DNA from: Hyphomonas chukchiensis
Lineage (GTDB): Bacteria > Pseudomonadota > Alphaproteobacteria > Caulobacterales > Hyphomonadaceae
DNA: 64,000 nucleotides
Direction: 5' to 3'
NCBI RefSeq assembly: GCF_000682695.1
Contig: NZ_AWFG01000001.1
Coordinates: 1 to 64,000, forward strand
In this document: positions 9,747 to 16,507 of the stretch, piece after piece
Position numbering within the stretch: position 1 is the stretch's first letter
Layout: each line of letters begins with the position of its first letter
Notes under the pieces: model-generated
What the model was told of the DNA's origin: nothing
Seen by the model: only the letters and a program-made list of their open reading frames with translations
Database searches by the model: none
Position numbers and translations under genes: made by a program

Positions 9747-10523
9747 TCAATGATCTCCGTTTTCCGGTGCGGTCTTGCGCACCTGTATATTCAGCAGTTC
9801 GACCGCCAGCGAGAAGGCGATCGCGAAATAGAGGTAGCCTCGAGGTATGTGGAAGCCGAGGCCGTCAGCCACAAGGGCGACGCCGACCAGAAGAATGAAG
9901 GAGAGGGCGAGCATCTTGGTCGTCGGATGGTCGGCAATGAATTTCGCCAGCGGCTCGGCTGCGATGGCCATCACGAAGGTCGACAGCACGACCGCGCTGA
10001 TCATCACGATGAGGTCGTCGGTCATGCCGACGGCGGTAATCACGCTGTCGAGCGAGAAGACGAAGTTGATGACGAAGAGCTGGATGATGACCGCCGTGAA
10101 GCCGCTTTTGGCGTCTGTCTCTTCATGCCCCGTGCCCTCGACGGCCGAGTGGATTTCCTGCGTGCCCTTCCATAGCAGGAAGAGACCGCCCGCCAGCAGG
10201 ATCAGGTCCTTTATCGTCACGTCCTCGACATGATGCATCAGCGCCTCGTCGCCGCCCGAGACCATGACCGCAATGGCGTGCGGCAGCTGGAAGAGCGCAT
10301 TCTTGTCGAGCCCGATAATGACAAAGATGAGCGCCAGCATGGCGATGCGCAGGAACATGGCGCCCCAGATGCCGACGCGGGTGGCCTGTTGCTTCTGTTT
10401 TCCCTCCAGCTTGCCAGTGGCGATGGAGACAAACAGCAGGTTGTCGATGCCGAGCACGACCTCCAGGAAGGTCAGTGTGGCAAGACTGCCCCAGAAGGCG
10501 GGAGAGGCCAGGAATTCAGGCAT
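9747..10523 (-). CDS. TerC family integral membrane protein
   Basis: A 258-residue polytopic inner-membrane protein with about seven hydrophobic segments. It has the TerC signature LTFLEVVLGIDNLLFVSIA, with the buried acidic residues of the E-x3-GIDN motif, and a second copy of the pattern in FVFSLDSVITAVGMTDDLIV. Members of this family have been linked to metal ion homeostasis, including manganese export during secretion. The start ATG is followed by PEFLASPAFWGSL. It is divergent from rnhB. Confidence 0.9.
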   Translation of the reverse strand: MPEFLASPAFWGSLATLTFLEVVLGIDNLLFVSIATGKLEGKQKQQATRVGIWGAMFLRIAMLALIFVIIGLDKNALFQLPHAIAVMVSGGDEALMHHVEDVTIKDLILLAGGLFLLWKGTQEIHSAVEGTGHEETDAKSGFTAVIIQLFVINFVFSLDSVITAVGMTDDLIVMISAVVLSTFVMAIAAEPLAKFIADHPTTKMLALSFILLVGVALVADGLGFHIPRGYLYFAIAFSLAVELLNIQVRKTAPENGDH

Positions 10524-10616
10524 GGGCGGAAGAATCCTCGTGGAGGGTGCAGGAGAGACTGCAATGAATAGGAGCGTGGGGTTTATAGCAAGGCCGACTC
10601 GCGCTGGACTCTATCG

Positions 10617-11225
10617 ATGCACACAATGATCCTTCTGACCTGCGGAGTCGACGAAGCTGGCCGGGGCCCCTGGGCCGGGCCGGTGACGGCCGGCGCCGTG
10701 GTGCTGGACCCGGCGCGCCCGATTGAAGGGCTGACGGATTCAAAGGCGCTGAAGGAAACGCAGCGCGACGCGCTGGCGCCGCTGATCCGCGAACGCGCGG
10801 CGGCCTTTTGTGTGGCGCATGCCAGTGTTGAAGAGATCGACCGGCTGAATATCCGCGAGGCGACCTTCCTGGCCATGTCGCGCGCCATTGCGGGCGTTAC
10901 GCGGCAGTTGAGGCTGGAGATGATCCTGATCGATGGCAACGCCTTGCCGAAGGACCTGCCCTGCGAGGCGCGCGCAATCATCAAGGGCGATCTCACCGAA
11001 CCGGCGATTTCGGCCGCCTCGATCCTCGCCAAGACAGAGCGCGACGCGTTGATGAAGGAGATGGACGGGGCCCATCCGGGCTATGGCTTTGCCCGTCACA
11101 AGGGCTATGGCACGGCGGCCCATGCCGAGGCGTTGCAACGGCTCGGCCCTTGCCCGCATCATCGCACCAGCTTCCGGCCCATACGCGAGTTGATCGCAAG
11201 CCGGGCCGCGCAGGTCACGGGTTAA
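10617..11225 (+). CDS. rnhB: Ribonuclease HII
   Basis: A 202-residue RNase HII that nicks DNA at embedded ribonucleotides and degrades RNA-DNA hybrids. It has the signature [20 protein letters not shown] with the first two acidic catalytic residues, LIDGN, the [16 protein letters not shown] helix ([14 protein letters not shown]), and [13 protein letters not shown] near the C-terminus. The start is either ATG 10617 or ATG 10626. Its 3' end overlaps the convergent transglutaminase-like gene by 11 bases. Confidence 0.93.
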   Translation: MHTMILLTCGVDEAGRGPWAGPVTAGAVVLDPARPIEGLTDSKALKETQRDALAPLIRERAAAFCVAHASVEEIDRLNIREATFLAMSRAIAGVTRQLRLEMILIDGNALPKDLPCEARAIIKGDLTEPAISAASILAKTERDALMKEMDGAHPGYGFARHKGYGTAAHAEALQRLGPCPHHRTSFRPIRELIASRAAQVTG

Positions 11226-12000
11226 GCAGCTCCACCGAAACGGCCTGATTGATAAGGTCGCAACTGCCCGATGTGGTGAGGAAGGCAATGTCGGCGGCAT
11301 CCCGGCCCGTTGCCACCCGCACGAGATTCTCGACCGGCACGAGCCGTGTCGCATCGACGAGCCACCAGACACTGTCCAGATAGACTTCGAACACGGCATG
11401 GAAGTCCGGCGGGTCGAGCTGCCAGGCATAGGCGCTGACGGCGCGGGCCGGTACATTCAGGGCACGGCAGATGCTGATGCCGAGATGGGTGAAGTCACGG
11501 CAGATGCCGGCGCGATCAACAAAGGTATTCTCGGCGGTGGTGCCGCCATGGCTGGAGCCTGGCACATAGTCGACATGATTGTAGATCCAGTCGAGCACGG
11601 CGAGGACCTGCGCGCCGCCGGGGGCGAGATGGCCGAACTCGCGATGGGCAAAGGACATGAACTTGTCGGACGGGCAGTAGCGGCTCGGCAGCAGGTATTC
11701 GAGCACAGGCGGCGGCAGCTCAAGCCAGGCCTCGAGCCTCGCATTCGGCGAAAGGAGCCGGGGCTTGGCATTGTCGATTGTGGCTTCGTAGACAATGCTG
11801 GTTTCGCCTTCAAAAGCCGCGCGGAAACGGCGCTCGCCGTGATGGTCGGCCATGTCCTGAAGGATGGGACCGTCCGGCGAGATGACGAGGCTTTCAGACA
11901 GGATGGCCTGATCAGGCGTTCGGGCGACATGGATCGCGACGATGGCCTGAGTATCCTGCGGAAAAGCGTAGACGAGTTCAGACCTGACGCGGAGTTTCAA
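11215..12000 (-). CDS. Transglutaminase-like cysteine protease-fold protein (last gene of the YqcI/DUF1989 operon)
   Basis: A 261-residue protein with a beta-rich N-terminal half and a transglutaminase-like core. The catalytic triad is visible as Cys in [14 protein letters not shown], His in [13 protein letters not shown] and Asp in [11 protein letters not shown]. There is no signal peptide, so it is cytosolic. The frame opens with TTG at 11998-12000, preceded by AGGA at good spacing, and overlaps the upstream ATP-grasp-like gene by 23 bases, so translation is probably coupled. Many bacterial members of this fold are peptidases or amidases; the substrate here is unknown. Confidence 0.8.
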   Translation of the reverse strand: MKLRVRSELVYAFPQDTQAIVAIHVARTPDQAILSESLVISPDGPILQDMADHHGERRFRAAFEGETSIVYEATIDNAKPRLLSPNARLEAWLELPPPVLEYLLPSRYCPSDKFMSFAHREFGHLAPGGAQVLAVLDWIYNHVDYVPGSSHGGTTAENTFVDRAGICRDFTHLGISICRALNVPARAVSAYAWQLDPPDFHAVFEVYLDSVWWLVDATRLVPVENLVRVATGRDAADIAFLTTSGSCDLINQAVSVELLNP

Positions 12001-13033
12001 TCTTGTATCCTGACCTGATGGGTTCAGGAGCGGTACGCGCAGCCTGTGAGGCGGTTCCTGTCACGCTCAGCTGCGCGGCGCCAGTGATCATCATCAGGAA
12101 GTGCTGCGAGATGGCGCGCATGACCCGGCTGCGGTCGCGCCAGGAGAGATCGACCGCCGGGCCGGTGTCGGTCTTGTTGACATCGACGACATAGATTTGA
12201 CCCGACACAGCATCGCGGAGCACGTCGAGCGCAGCCCAATCGAGCGCCATGGCTGCGGCAAAGCGCGTGATGACGTCGATCTCGGCGGGCATGAAAACCT
12301 CAGCCAGTTCGCGGTAGACGACCGTGTCATTATGCATGGAGAAACGATTGCGGGCCTGCTTGGTCTTGACCAGCACGAAGCGTGGGACGCGGCCGATAAT
12401 GGTGGTGCGATAGTCGAACGCGGTGGTCCCGTCGGAGGAGTCGATCAGGCGTTGATAGGTCTTGCCTGGCGCCGGCCTTATGGGACAGTCGACAATACGG
12501 CCATCGTGCAGGCCGTTGGCTTCGCTCTTTTCCACGGCTTGCCCTTGATGCGCTTGCGGGTCCAGCCTTAGCGGATGGCCAGACACGTCCGTAAACACAT
12601 CGGCAACGCGGCTCTTCGAGATATCGCTGCACATGGCATTGAGCTGGACGAGATTGCCGGCAGGCGGCGGATCGCCCTTCACCGTGTCCTCGAAATAGAA
12701 GGCGACATCGGCCTTGTCCGGTGTGCGGGCGAAGCGGACGCCCGAAAGGGTCATCGCCGACCAGAGGATATACCAGGGACGTGGCCTGTCCGGCGCGAAC
12801 CAGACGGCGAGATGACTGGGGCGGGTGATGCGGACGTAAAGCCCCTTCACCAGCACGACCGCGAAATAGAGGCAAAACTTGATGAATTCCATCGGCGTGA
12901 TTTCAGCGAGGCCGATGCGCCGCCCGGTCTTCCTGACGATAAGGCCGCGCCGCGTGAGTTGCAGATCGGAAAACCAGTTGGCCCGCGCGATGGTGGGCTG
13001 CGTTTCGCTATCAGACTGCTTGCGGCGGGGCAT
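11978..13033 (-). CDS. ATP-grasp-like protein of unknown function
   Basis: A 351-residue protein. The C-terminal third looks like the end of an ATP-grasp domain: AAAMALDWAALDVLRD followed by GQIYVVDVNKTDTGP, where the Asp and Asn would bind the metal as in RimK-like ligases. An upstream basic segment (RFVLVKTKQARNRF) could contribute nucleotide contacts. A hydrophobic stretch, FIKFCLYFAVVLVKGLYV (about residues 50-67), might anchor it to the membrane. The start ATG shares one base with the DUF1989 stop (TGATG), and the 3' end overlaps the transglutaminase-like gene. If the fold is right it would join a carboxylate to an amine using ATP. The assignment is my inference. Confidence 0.6.
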   Translation of the reverse strand: MPRRKQSDSETQPTIARANWFSDLQLTRRGLIVRKTGRRIGLAEITPMEFIKFCLYFAVVLVKGLYVRITRPSHLAVWFAPDRPRPWYILWSAMTLSGVRFARTPDKADVAFYFEDTVKGDPPPAGNLVQLNAMCSDISKSRVADVFTDVSGHPLRLDPQAHQGQAVEKSEANGLHDGRIVDCPIRPAPGKTYQRLIDSSDGTTAFDYRTTIIGRVPRFVLVKTKQARNRFSMHNDTVVYRELAEVFMPAEIDVITRFAAAMALDWAALDVLRDAVSGQIYVVDVNKTDTGPAVDLSWRDRSRVMRAISQHFLMMITGAAQLSVTGTASQAARTAPEPIRSGYKIETPRQV

Positions 13034-13647
13034 CAGTCAATCCTGTACTGGATGGGCTTGTAAGTAAAATTATTGGACTGGCCTGCCGAACAGGCGGTGA
13101 GCGCGATGATCAGGTCCAACTGCGCCTCGAAACGTGTCAGGTCGCCCGCCTTGCTGAGCGGCGGCAGGACCCTGATCTCGCCGGTCTCACCATTCGTGTC
13201 GACATGCATGAAGACATTGAAGGCAATCGGGATCTGGTCCGGCCCGATGCCATAAGGCGCGAGGGCCATTTCCAGATTGCCCTGGCACCCATGATGGGGA
13301 GTCTCGTCGCCGTAGATTATGCGGAACGTATCCTTCGAGCAGGGCGTCAGGGTGAAATCGTGGCGGCCGACCTGGTCCTCGCCAATCACCAGCATCGGAT
13401 TGCTGCGATTGGAATAGAGAATGTCGCCTGTCGTCAGGAACAGGCGGCTGGCATAGTCGATCGACCGGCCGGACGAGATCACTTCGTTTGTGTCACGCGC
13501 ATTATAGGCCAGCATGTCGGATACCTGCTGGCCTTCGGGATCGATCACCGTCAGCGTCTGGCCCTTCGCGAGGCGGAACGCGACTCCTGTCCGCGGCGCG
13601 ATCGTGTGAACTATGCCTGTTTCGGTTCCCTGAATTGAAATGGACAT
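13033..13647 (-). CDS. DUF1989 / urea carboxylase-associated family protein
   Basis: A 204-residue cytosolic protein of the DUF1989 family. Typical features are GVAFRLAKGQTLTVIDPEGQ, the SDMLAYNARDTNE segment, GDILYSNRSNPML and the HHGCQGNL motif, followed by FNVFMHVDTNGE. Family members next to urea/guanidine carboxylase form carboxyguanidine deiminase. No carboxylase lies in this window. The gene overlaps the upstream YqcI/YcgG gene by 37 bases and touches the next gene through a TGATG junction, so all are expected to be made together. The substrate is unknown but a guanidino or ureido compound is plausible. Confidence 0.82.
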   Translation of the reverse strand: MSISIQGTETGIVHTIAPRTGVAFRLAKGQTLTVIDPEGQQVSDMLAYNARDTNEVISSGRSIDYASRLFLTTGDILYSNRSNPMLVIGEDQVGRHDFTLTPCSKDTFRIIYGDETPHHGCQGNLEMALAPYGIGPDQIPIAFNVFMHVDTNGETGEIRVLPPLSKAGDLTRFEAQLDLIIALTACSAGQSNNFTYKPIQYRID

Positions 13648-14327
13648 TCCCAGTCGTCTCCCACCTGGCGGCCGCTGTATTGTGCGGCCTGATTGCCTTG
13701 CCCATGCGTGCCGATCATGGGGTTGATTGATCCGTTTACGTCAATTTCCTTTTCCCGGATGACCTTCTGCAGCGCCTGATAGCGCCCGTCTGCGCGCAGC
13801 TGTTCGAACTGGTCATGCGAGTTGAAAACGAGCGCTGGTCGGCAGAATCGCCGCGCCGCGCGCGAGGCACCCGGATGCAAGCCTATCACGAAATAAGCCA
13901 CACAGTTCAGGCTGAGCCCGAAATTTGCGGAGGCCGGATCATGCGAAACATTCTCGGCCCATTCGACCCCGTGCTGTCGGTCAATTTCGTGAAGGCGCTG
14001 AAGGCGCTCCCAGAGCGCGGTTTCGAATGTGCTCTCGTCCATGACCGGCGCATGATCAAAGCCGCATACAAATGTCTTGAAAGGCATGGCCTGCGGATCA
14101 AGCTCTCGGCCGAACTGGCTGAGCTGCTGATGCATAAGCAGGTCACCTTCATCCGACAGGAAATCGCCGGCTTCCACACTGCTGACCTGATCCAGCCCGA
14201 GCGCACTTTTGGCCCCGACACAGGGGAAGCGGTCAGACTCGATGAAGGCCGCCAGGTCTGCACTCAGCTCCGCATCACGTGCGGGTTGCGGCGGCGAAAA
14301 GGGCATGAGGGGATTCTTGTAAGCCAT
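13611..14327 (-). CDS. YqcI/YcgG family protein, putative heme-dependent N-hydroxylase (GntA-like)
   Basis: A 238-residue protein of the YqcI/YcgG family. Signatures: FPCVGAKSALGLDQV, the VAYFVIGLHPGASRAARRF segment, PALVFNSHDQFEQLRADGRY, NGSINPMIGTHG and the C-terminal QYSGRQVGDDWECPF. The characterised relative GntA is a heme-dependent enzyme that N-hydroxylates a cyclic guanidine in guanitoxin synthesis. The conserved His and Cys residues (HPGAS, ECPF) are possible heme ligands. It is the first gene of a four-gene overlapping operon. The N-terminus is not certain: ATG 14327 has no strong Shine-Dalgarno, and ATG 14306 is an alternative. Confidence 0.82.
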   Translation of the reverse strand: MAYKNPLMPFSPPQPARDAELSADLAAFIESDRFPCVGAKSALGLDQVSSVEAGDFLSDEGDLLMHQQLSQFGRELDPQAMPFKTFVCGFDHAPVMDESTFETALWERLQRLHEIDRQHGVEWAENVSHDPASANFGLSLNCVAYFVIGLHPGASRAARRFCRPALVFNSHDQFEQLRADGRYQALQKVIREKEIDVNGSINPMIGTHGQGNQAAQYSGRQVGDDWECPFQFREPKQA

Positions 14328-14402
14328 AGCCGTAAGAACTTCCGGACCGGTCGCGAGTTCCGGCCCAATGACACTGCGCCCCTTTCGCGGGGCGGCAAAC
14401 CG

Positions 14403-14418
14403 TTAATCCAGCATTAAC
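14403..14418. promoter_or_regulatory. CtrA-type box TTAA-N7-TTAAC between divergent genes
   Basis: TTAATCCAGCATTAAC matches the full consensus for CtrA, the cell-cycle response regulator of Caulobacterales and relatives. It lies 76 bases upstream of the YqcI/YcgG start and 45 bases upstream of the GIY-YIG start, so it could control either. The flanks extend the symmetry (GTTAAT / ATTAAC). The match is seen directly; binding is inferred. Confidence 0.5.
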
Positions 14419-14462
14419 CACGGATGTCCCAGGCTGCCGCTTTGGGGACGGAGACGAATCGC

Positions 14463-14885
14463 ATGCTGTTTTTGTTTGGCTGGCACACATGGCTGGGCGA
14501 ATCCGGCCGTCCGTACCGTTTCAAGATTACGCTGACCCCCAAAGGCCTGCCCGAAGGCGGCGGCATCTATATTTTCGTCCAGCGCCGTTTCGTCTTCTTC
14601 CTGTTCCCCCTCTATATCGGCAAGGCAACCAACTTCCGTTCGCGCCTAATGGGGCATGAGCGCTGGTGGGAGGCCTGGTGGAAGCGCGGGGCAACCGAGC
14701 GGCATGTTCTGGTCATCAAGAAGGGCGCTGACCGTGCGCGCGTGGAAGAAGACCTGATCCGGCGCTACCAGCCGCGCATGAACGACATTCTCGTTCCGCG
14801 CCATGCCAATGACGGGCCGAACAATGCACGGCTGCGGCGCTGGTGGAAATTCAAGCGCATGTTCCGGATTCCGTTTTTCGGCTGA
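14463..14885 (+). CDS. GIY-YIG domain protein
   Basis: A 140-residue protein with a divergent GIY-YIG nuclease fold: GGGIYIFVQRRF supplies the GIY strand, FPLYIGKATNFRSRL the YIG strand with the following Arg, and RVEEDLIRRYQPRMND holds the catalytic-type Glu and conserved Asn. There is no other domain. I chose ATG 14463 because GGAG precedes it by about 10 bases; an in-frame ATG at 14424 lacks a ribosome binding site. The basic C-terminus (RLRRWWKFKRMFR) may bind nucleic acid. Confidence 0.72.
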   Translation: MLFLFGWHTWLGESGRPYRFKITLTPKGLPEGGGIYIFVQRRFVFFLFPLYIGKATNFRSRLMGHERWWEAWWKRGATERHVLVIKKGADRARVEEDLIRRYQPRMNDILVPRHANDGPNNARLRRWWKFKRMFRIPFFG

Positions 14886-14949
14886 TGCGCCTGCGACGCC
14901 TGTGAGGGCGCTTGGGGGTGGGTTTGGGTTTTCGGGATGGGATTCGCGG

Positions 14950-15351
14950 TCAGGTGTCCGGAACAGGTCCAACATATCCGTATTCCCGGCGAAAGCCGGG
15001 ATCTCTTGCGGGTGGGCTGGAAGCAATTGAGAGAGGCCCCGGCTTTCGCCGGGGACACGGATGTGTCGAGGTTTGAGGTTCTCCACTCAAAGCAGTGCTG
15101 AAACTGTGGGACAGCGGTAGTGGGTTCCATGGATGTTTCGGGATCCCGGACATGTCGTCAGAGAGATAGACCAGATCCACGCGGCCATGGTTTGTAACAG
15201 CCCAAAGCATCTGCGAGCCGGGGCCGCCATTCGCCTTGAACCAGGCCCGCAGGCGCTGGATGCGCAGAAATATCAGCGGCCAGATCGGTACGAGGTACCA
15301 GGGCAGGCCCTGCATGGGGCGGAAGAGGCTGAACTCGGGCATCGGCGTCAT
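14950..15351 (-). CDS. Hypothetical small protein whose 3' end contains a repeat element
   Basis: A 133-codon frame. The first 75 or so residues look like a real protein: MTPMPEFSLF, a hydrophobic stretch (LPWYLVPIWPLIFLRI), then QMLWAVTNHGRVDLVYLSDD. I do not recognise the family. The C-terminal part (Pro/Arg-rich) is encoded by the inverted repeat pair at 14976-15062 and has no protein-like pattern, so the original end of the gene may have been displaced. It is divergent from ttcA. It may be a degraded gene. Confidence 0.45.
   Translation of the reverse strand: MTPMPEFSLFRPMQGLPWYLVPIWPLIFLRIQRLRAWFKANGGPGSQMLWAVTNHGRVDLVYLSDDMSGIPKHPWNPLPLSHSFSTALSGEPQTSTHPCPRRKPGPLSIASSPPARDPGFRREYGYVGPVPDT
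14976..15062. repeat. Inverted pair of 31-base palindromic repeats (BIME/REP-like)
   Basis: Copy one is at 14976-15006 and copy two, in reverse orientation, at 15032-15062. Comparing copy one with the complement of copy two, 26 of 31 bases agree by eye. Each copy contains a hairpin: CCCGGC-GAAA-GCCGGG in the first (GNRA-type loop) and CCCCGGC-TTTC-GCCGGGG in the second. The two are separated by 25 bases. This layout resembles the bacterial interspersed mosaic elements mobilised by RAYT transposases, but no such transposase is in the window. Confidence 0.65.
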
Positions 15352-15438
15352 TATACGCCGGGGTGGTTTGGGGTTGGATAAGTGGCGCAGCACTGCGTGA
15401 TTGATTCCCGGGCCGGTCCCGTGGCAAAGCTGGCCGTC

Positions 15439-16326
15439 ATGGCCGATACGATCCCTCCCCTTGCCCCGCCCCTGTTTGCCGATGCGCCCAGCTCGGTGAG
15501 CTTCAAGAAGCTGCGCAAGCGGCTGGTGCGCGGCGCGCTGAAGGCCGTGGACGATTTCGGGATGGTGGACCGGCGGGCGGTGGACGCGGGCGAGAAGCCG
15601 CGCCCGAAATGGCTGGTCTGCCTGTCGGGCGGCAAGGATTCCTATGGCCTGCTGGCCGTACTGATGGATTTGCAATGGCAGGGCGCGCTACCCGTGGACC
15701 TGATCGCGTGCAACCTGGATCAGGGCCAGCCGGGCTTTCCCAAACATGTGCTGCCGGACTGGCTGGACACGACGGGCGTCAAATACCGCATCGAGACCGA
15801 GGACACCTATTCCATCGTGACCGAGAAGGTGGAGGCGGGGCGGACCTATTGTTCCATGTGCTCGCGCCTGCGCCGGGGCATTCTCTATCGCATCGCGCGG
15901 GAGGAAGGCTGTGAGGCCATCGTGCTCGGCCATCACCGCGACGATGCGCTGGAGACGTTCATGATGAACTTCATCCATGGCGGTCGCATGGCCGCGATGC
16001 CGCCGAAACTGCTGAACGACGAAGGCGACTGTTTTGTGCTGCGCCCGCTGATCACGGCGGCCGAGGACGACCTTGCGAAATTCGCAGAGGCCATGAATTT
16101 CCCGATCATCCCGTGCAACCTGTGCGGCAGCCAGGACGGGCTGCAGCGCGTGGCAATGAAACAGATGCTGGACGAATGGGAACGCAAGAAGCCCGGCGTG
16201 CGGCAGGTCATGGCCCATGCCCTCGCCACCGTGCGGCCAAGCCACCTGCACGACCCGCGCGTCTTCCACTTTGCCGGACTGGAAATCGGCGGCACAGGCG
16301 AGACCGATCCGAACGTGCCGTTCTAG
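15439..16326 (+). CDS. ttcA: tRNA 2-thiocytidine(32) biosynthesis protein TtcA
   Basis: A 295-residue PP-loop ATPase that thiolates cytidine 32 of certain tRNAs using an Fe-S cluster. The PP-loop is [10 protein letters not shown], the first CxxC is in [12 protein letters not shown] and the second in [13 protein letters not shown]; the family motif [11 protein letters not shown] is present. ATG 15439 ([13 protein letters not shown]) is taken as the start; a GTG at 15382 in frame would add 19 residues. A 120-base gap separates it from the DUF5916 gene. Confidence 0.92.
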   Translation: MADTIPPLAPPLFADAPSSVSFKKLRKRLVRGALKAVDDFGMVDRRAVDAGEKPRPKWLVCLSGGKDSYGLLAVLMDLQWQGALPVDLIACNLDQGQPGFPKHVLPDWLDTTGVKYRIETEDTYSIVTEKVEAGRTYCSMCSRLRRGILYRIAREEGCEAIVLGHHRDDALETFMMNFIHGGRMAAMPPKLLNDEGDCFVLRPLITAAEDDLAKFAEAMNFPIIPCNLCGSQDGLQRVAMKQMLDEWERKKPGVRQVMAHALATVRPSHLHDPRVFHFAGLEIGGTGETDPNVPF

Positions 16327-16507
16327 GCTCCACTCGCCGATTTGCGCAAAATTTTTGCAACAGAATCCTCCGGCGCTCAAACAAGGCGCTAGGGACTCTT
16401 TATAAGGCCCCCAGATCTCTCGCGCCTCGCGCCCGGCCGCAACGTCTGTGACAAGCAGCCAAGAAAAACGCGCCGGACAAACATCCGGCAGTGGGGGAGG
16501 ATCACCT

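Noticed and set aside
11215..14327. A guanitoxin biosynthesis cluster
   Set aside because: Only the YqcI/YcgG protein resembles that pathway; the kinase and other gnt genes are absent.
14976..15062. CRISPR array
   Set aside because: Only two copies, in opposite orientation, and no cas genes; the layout is of REP/BIME type.
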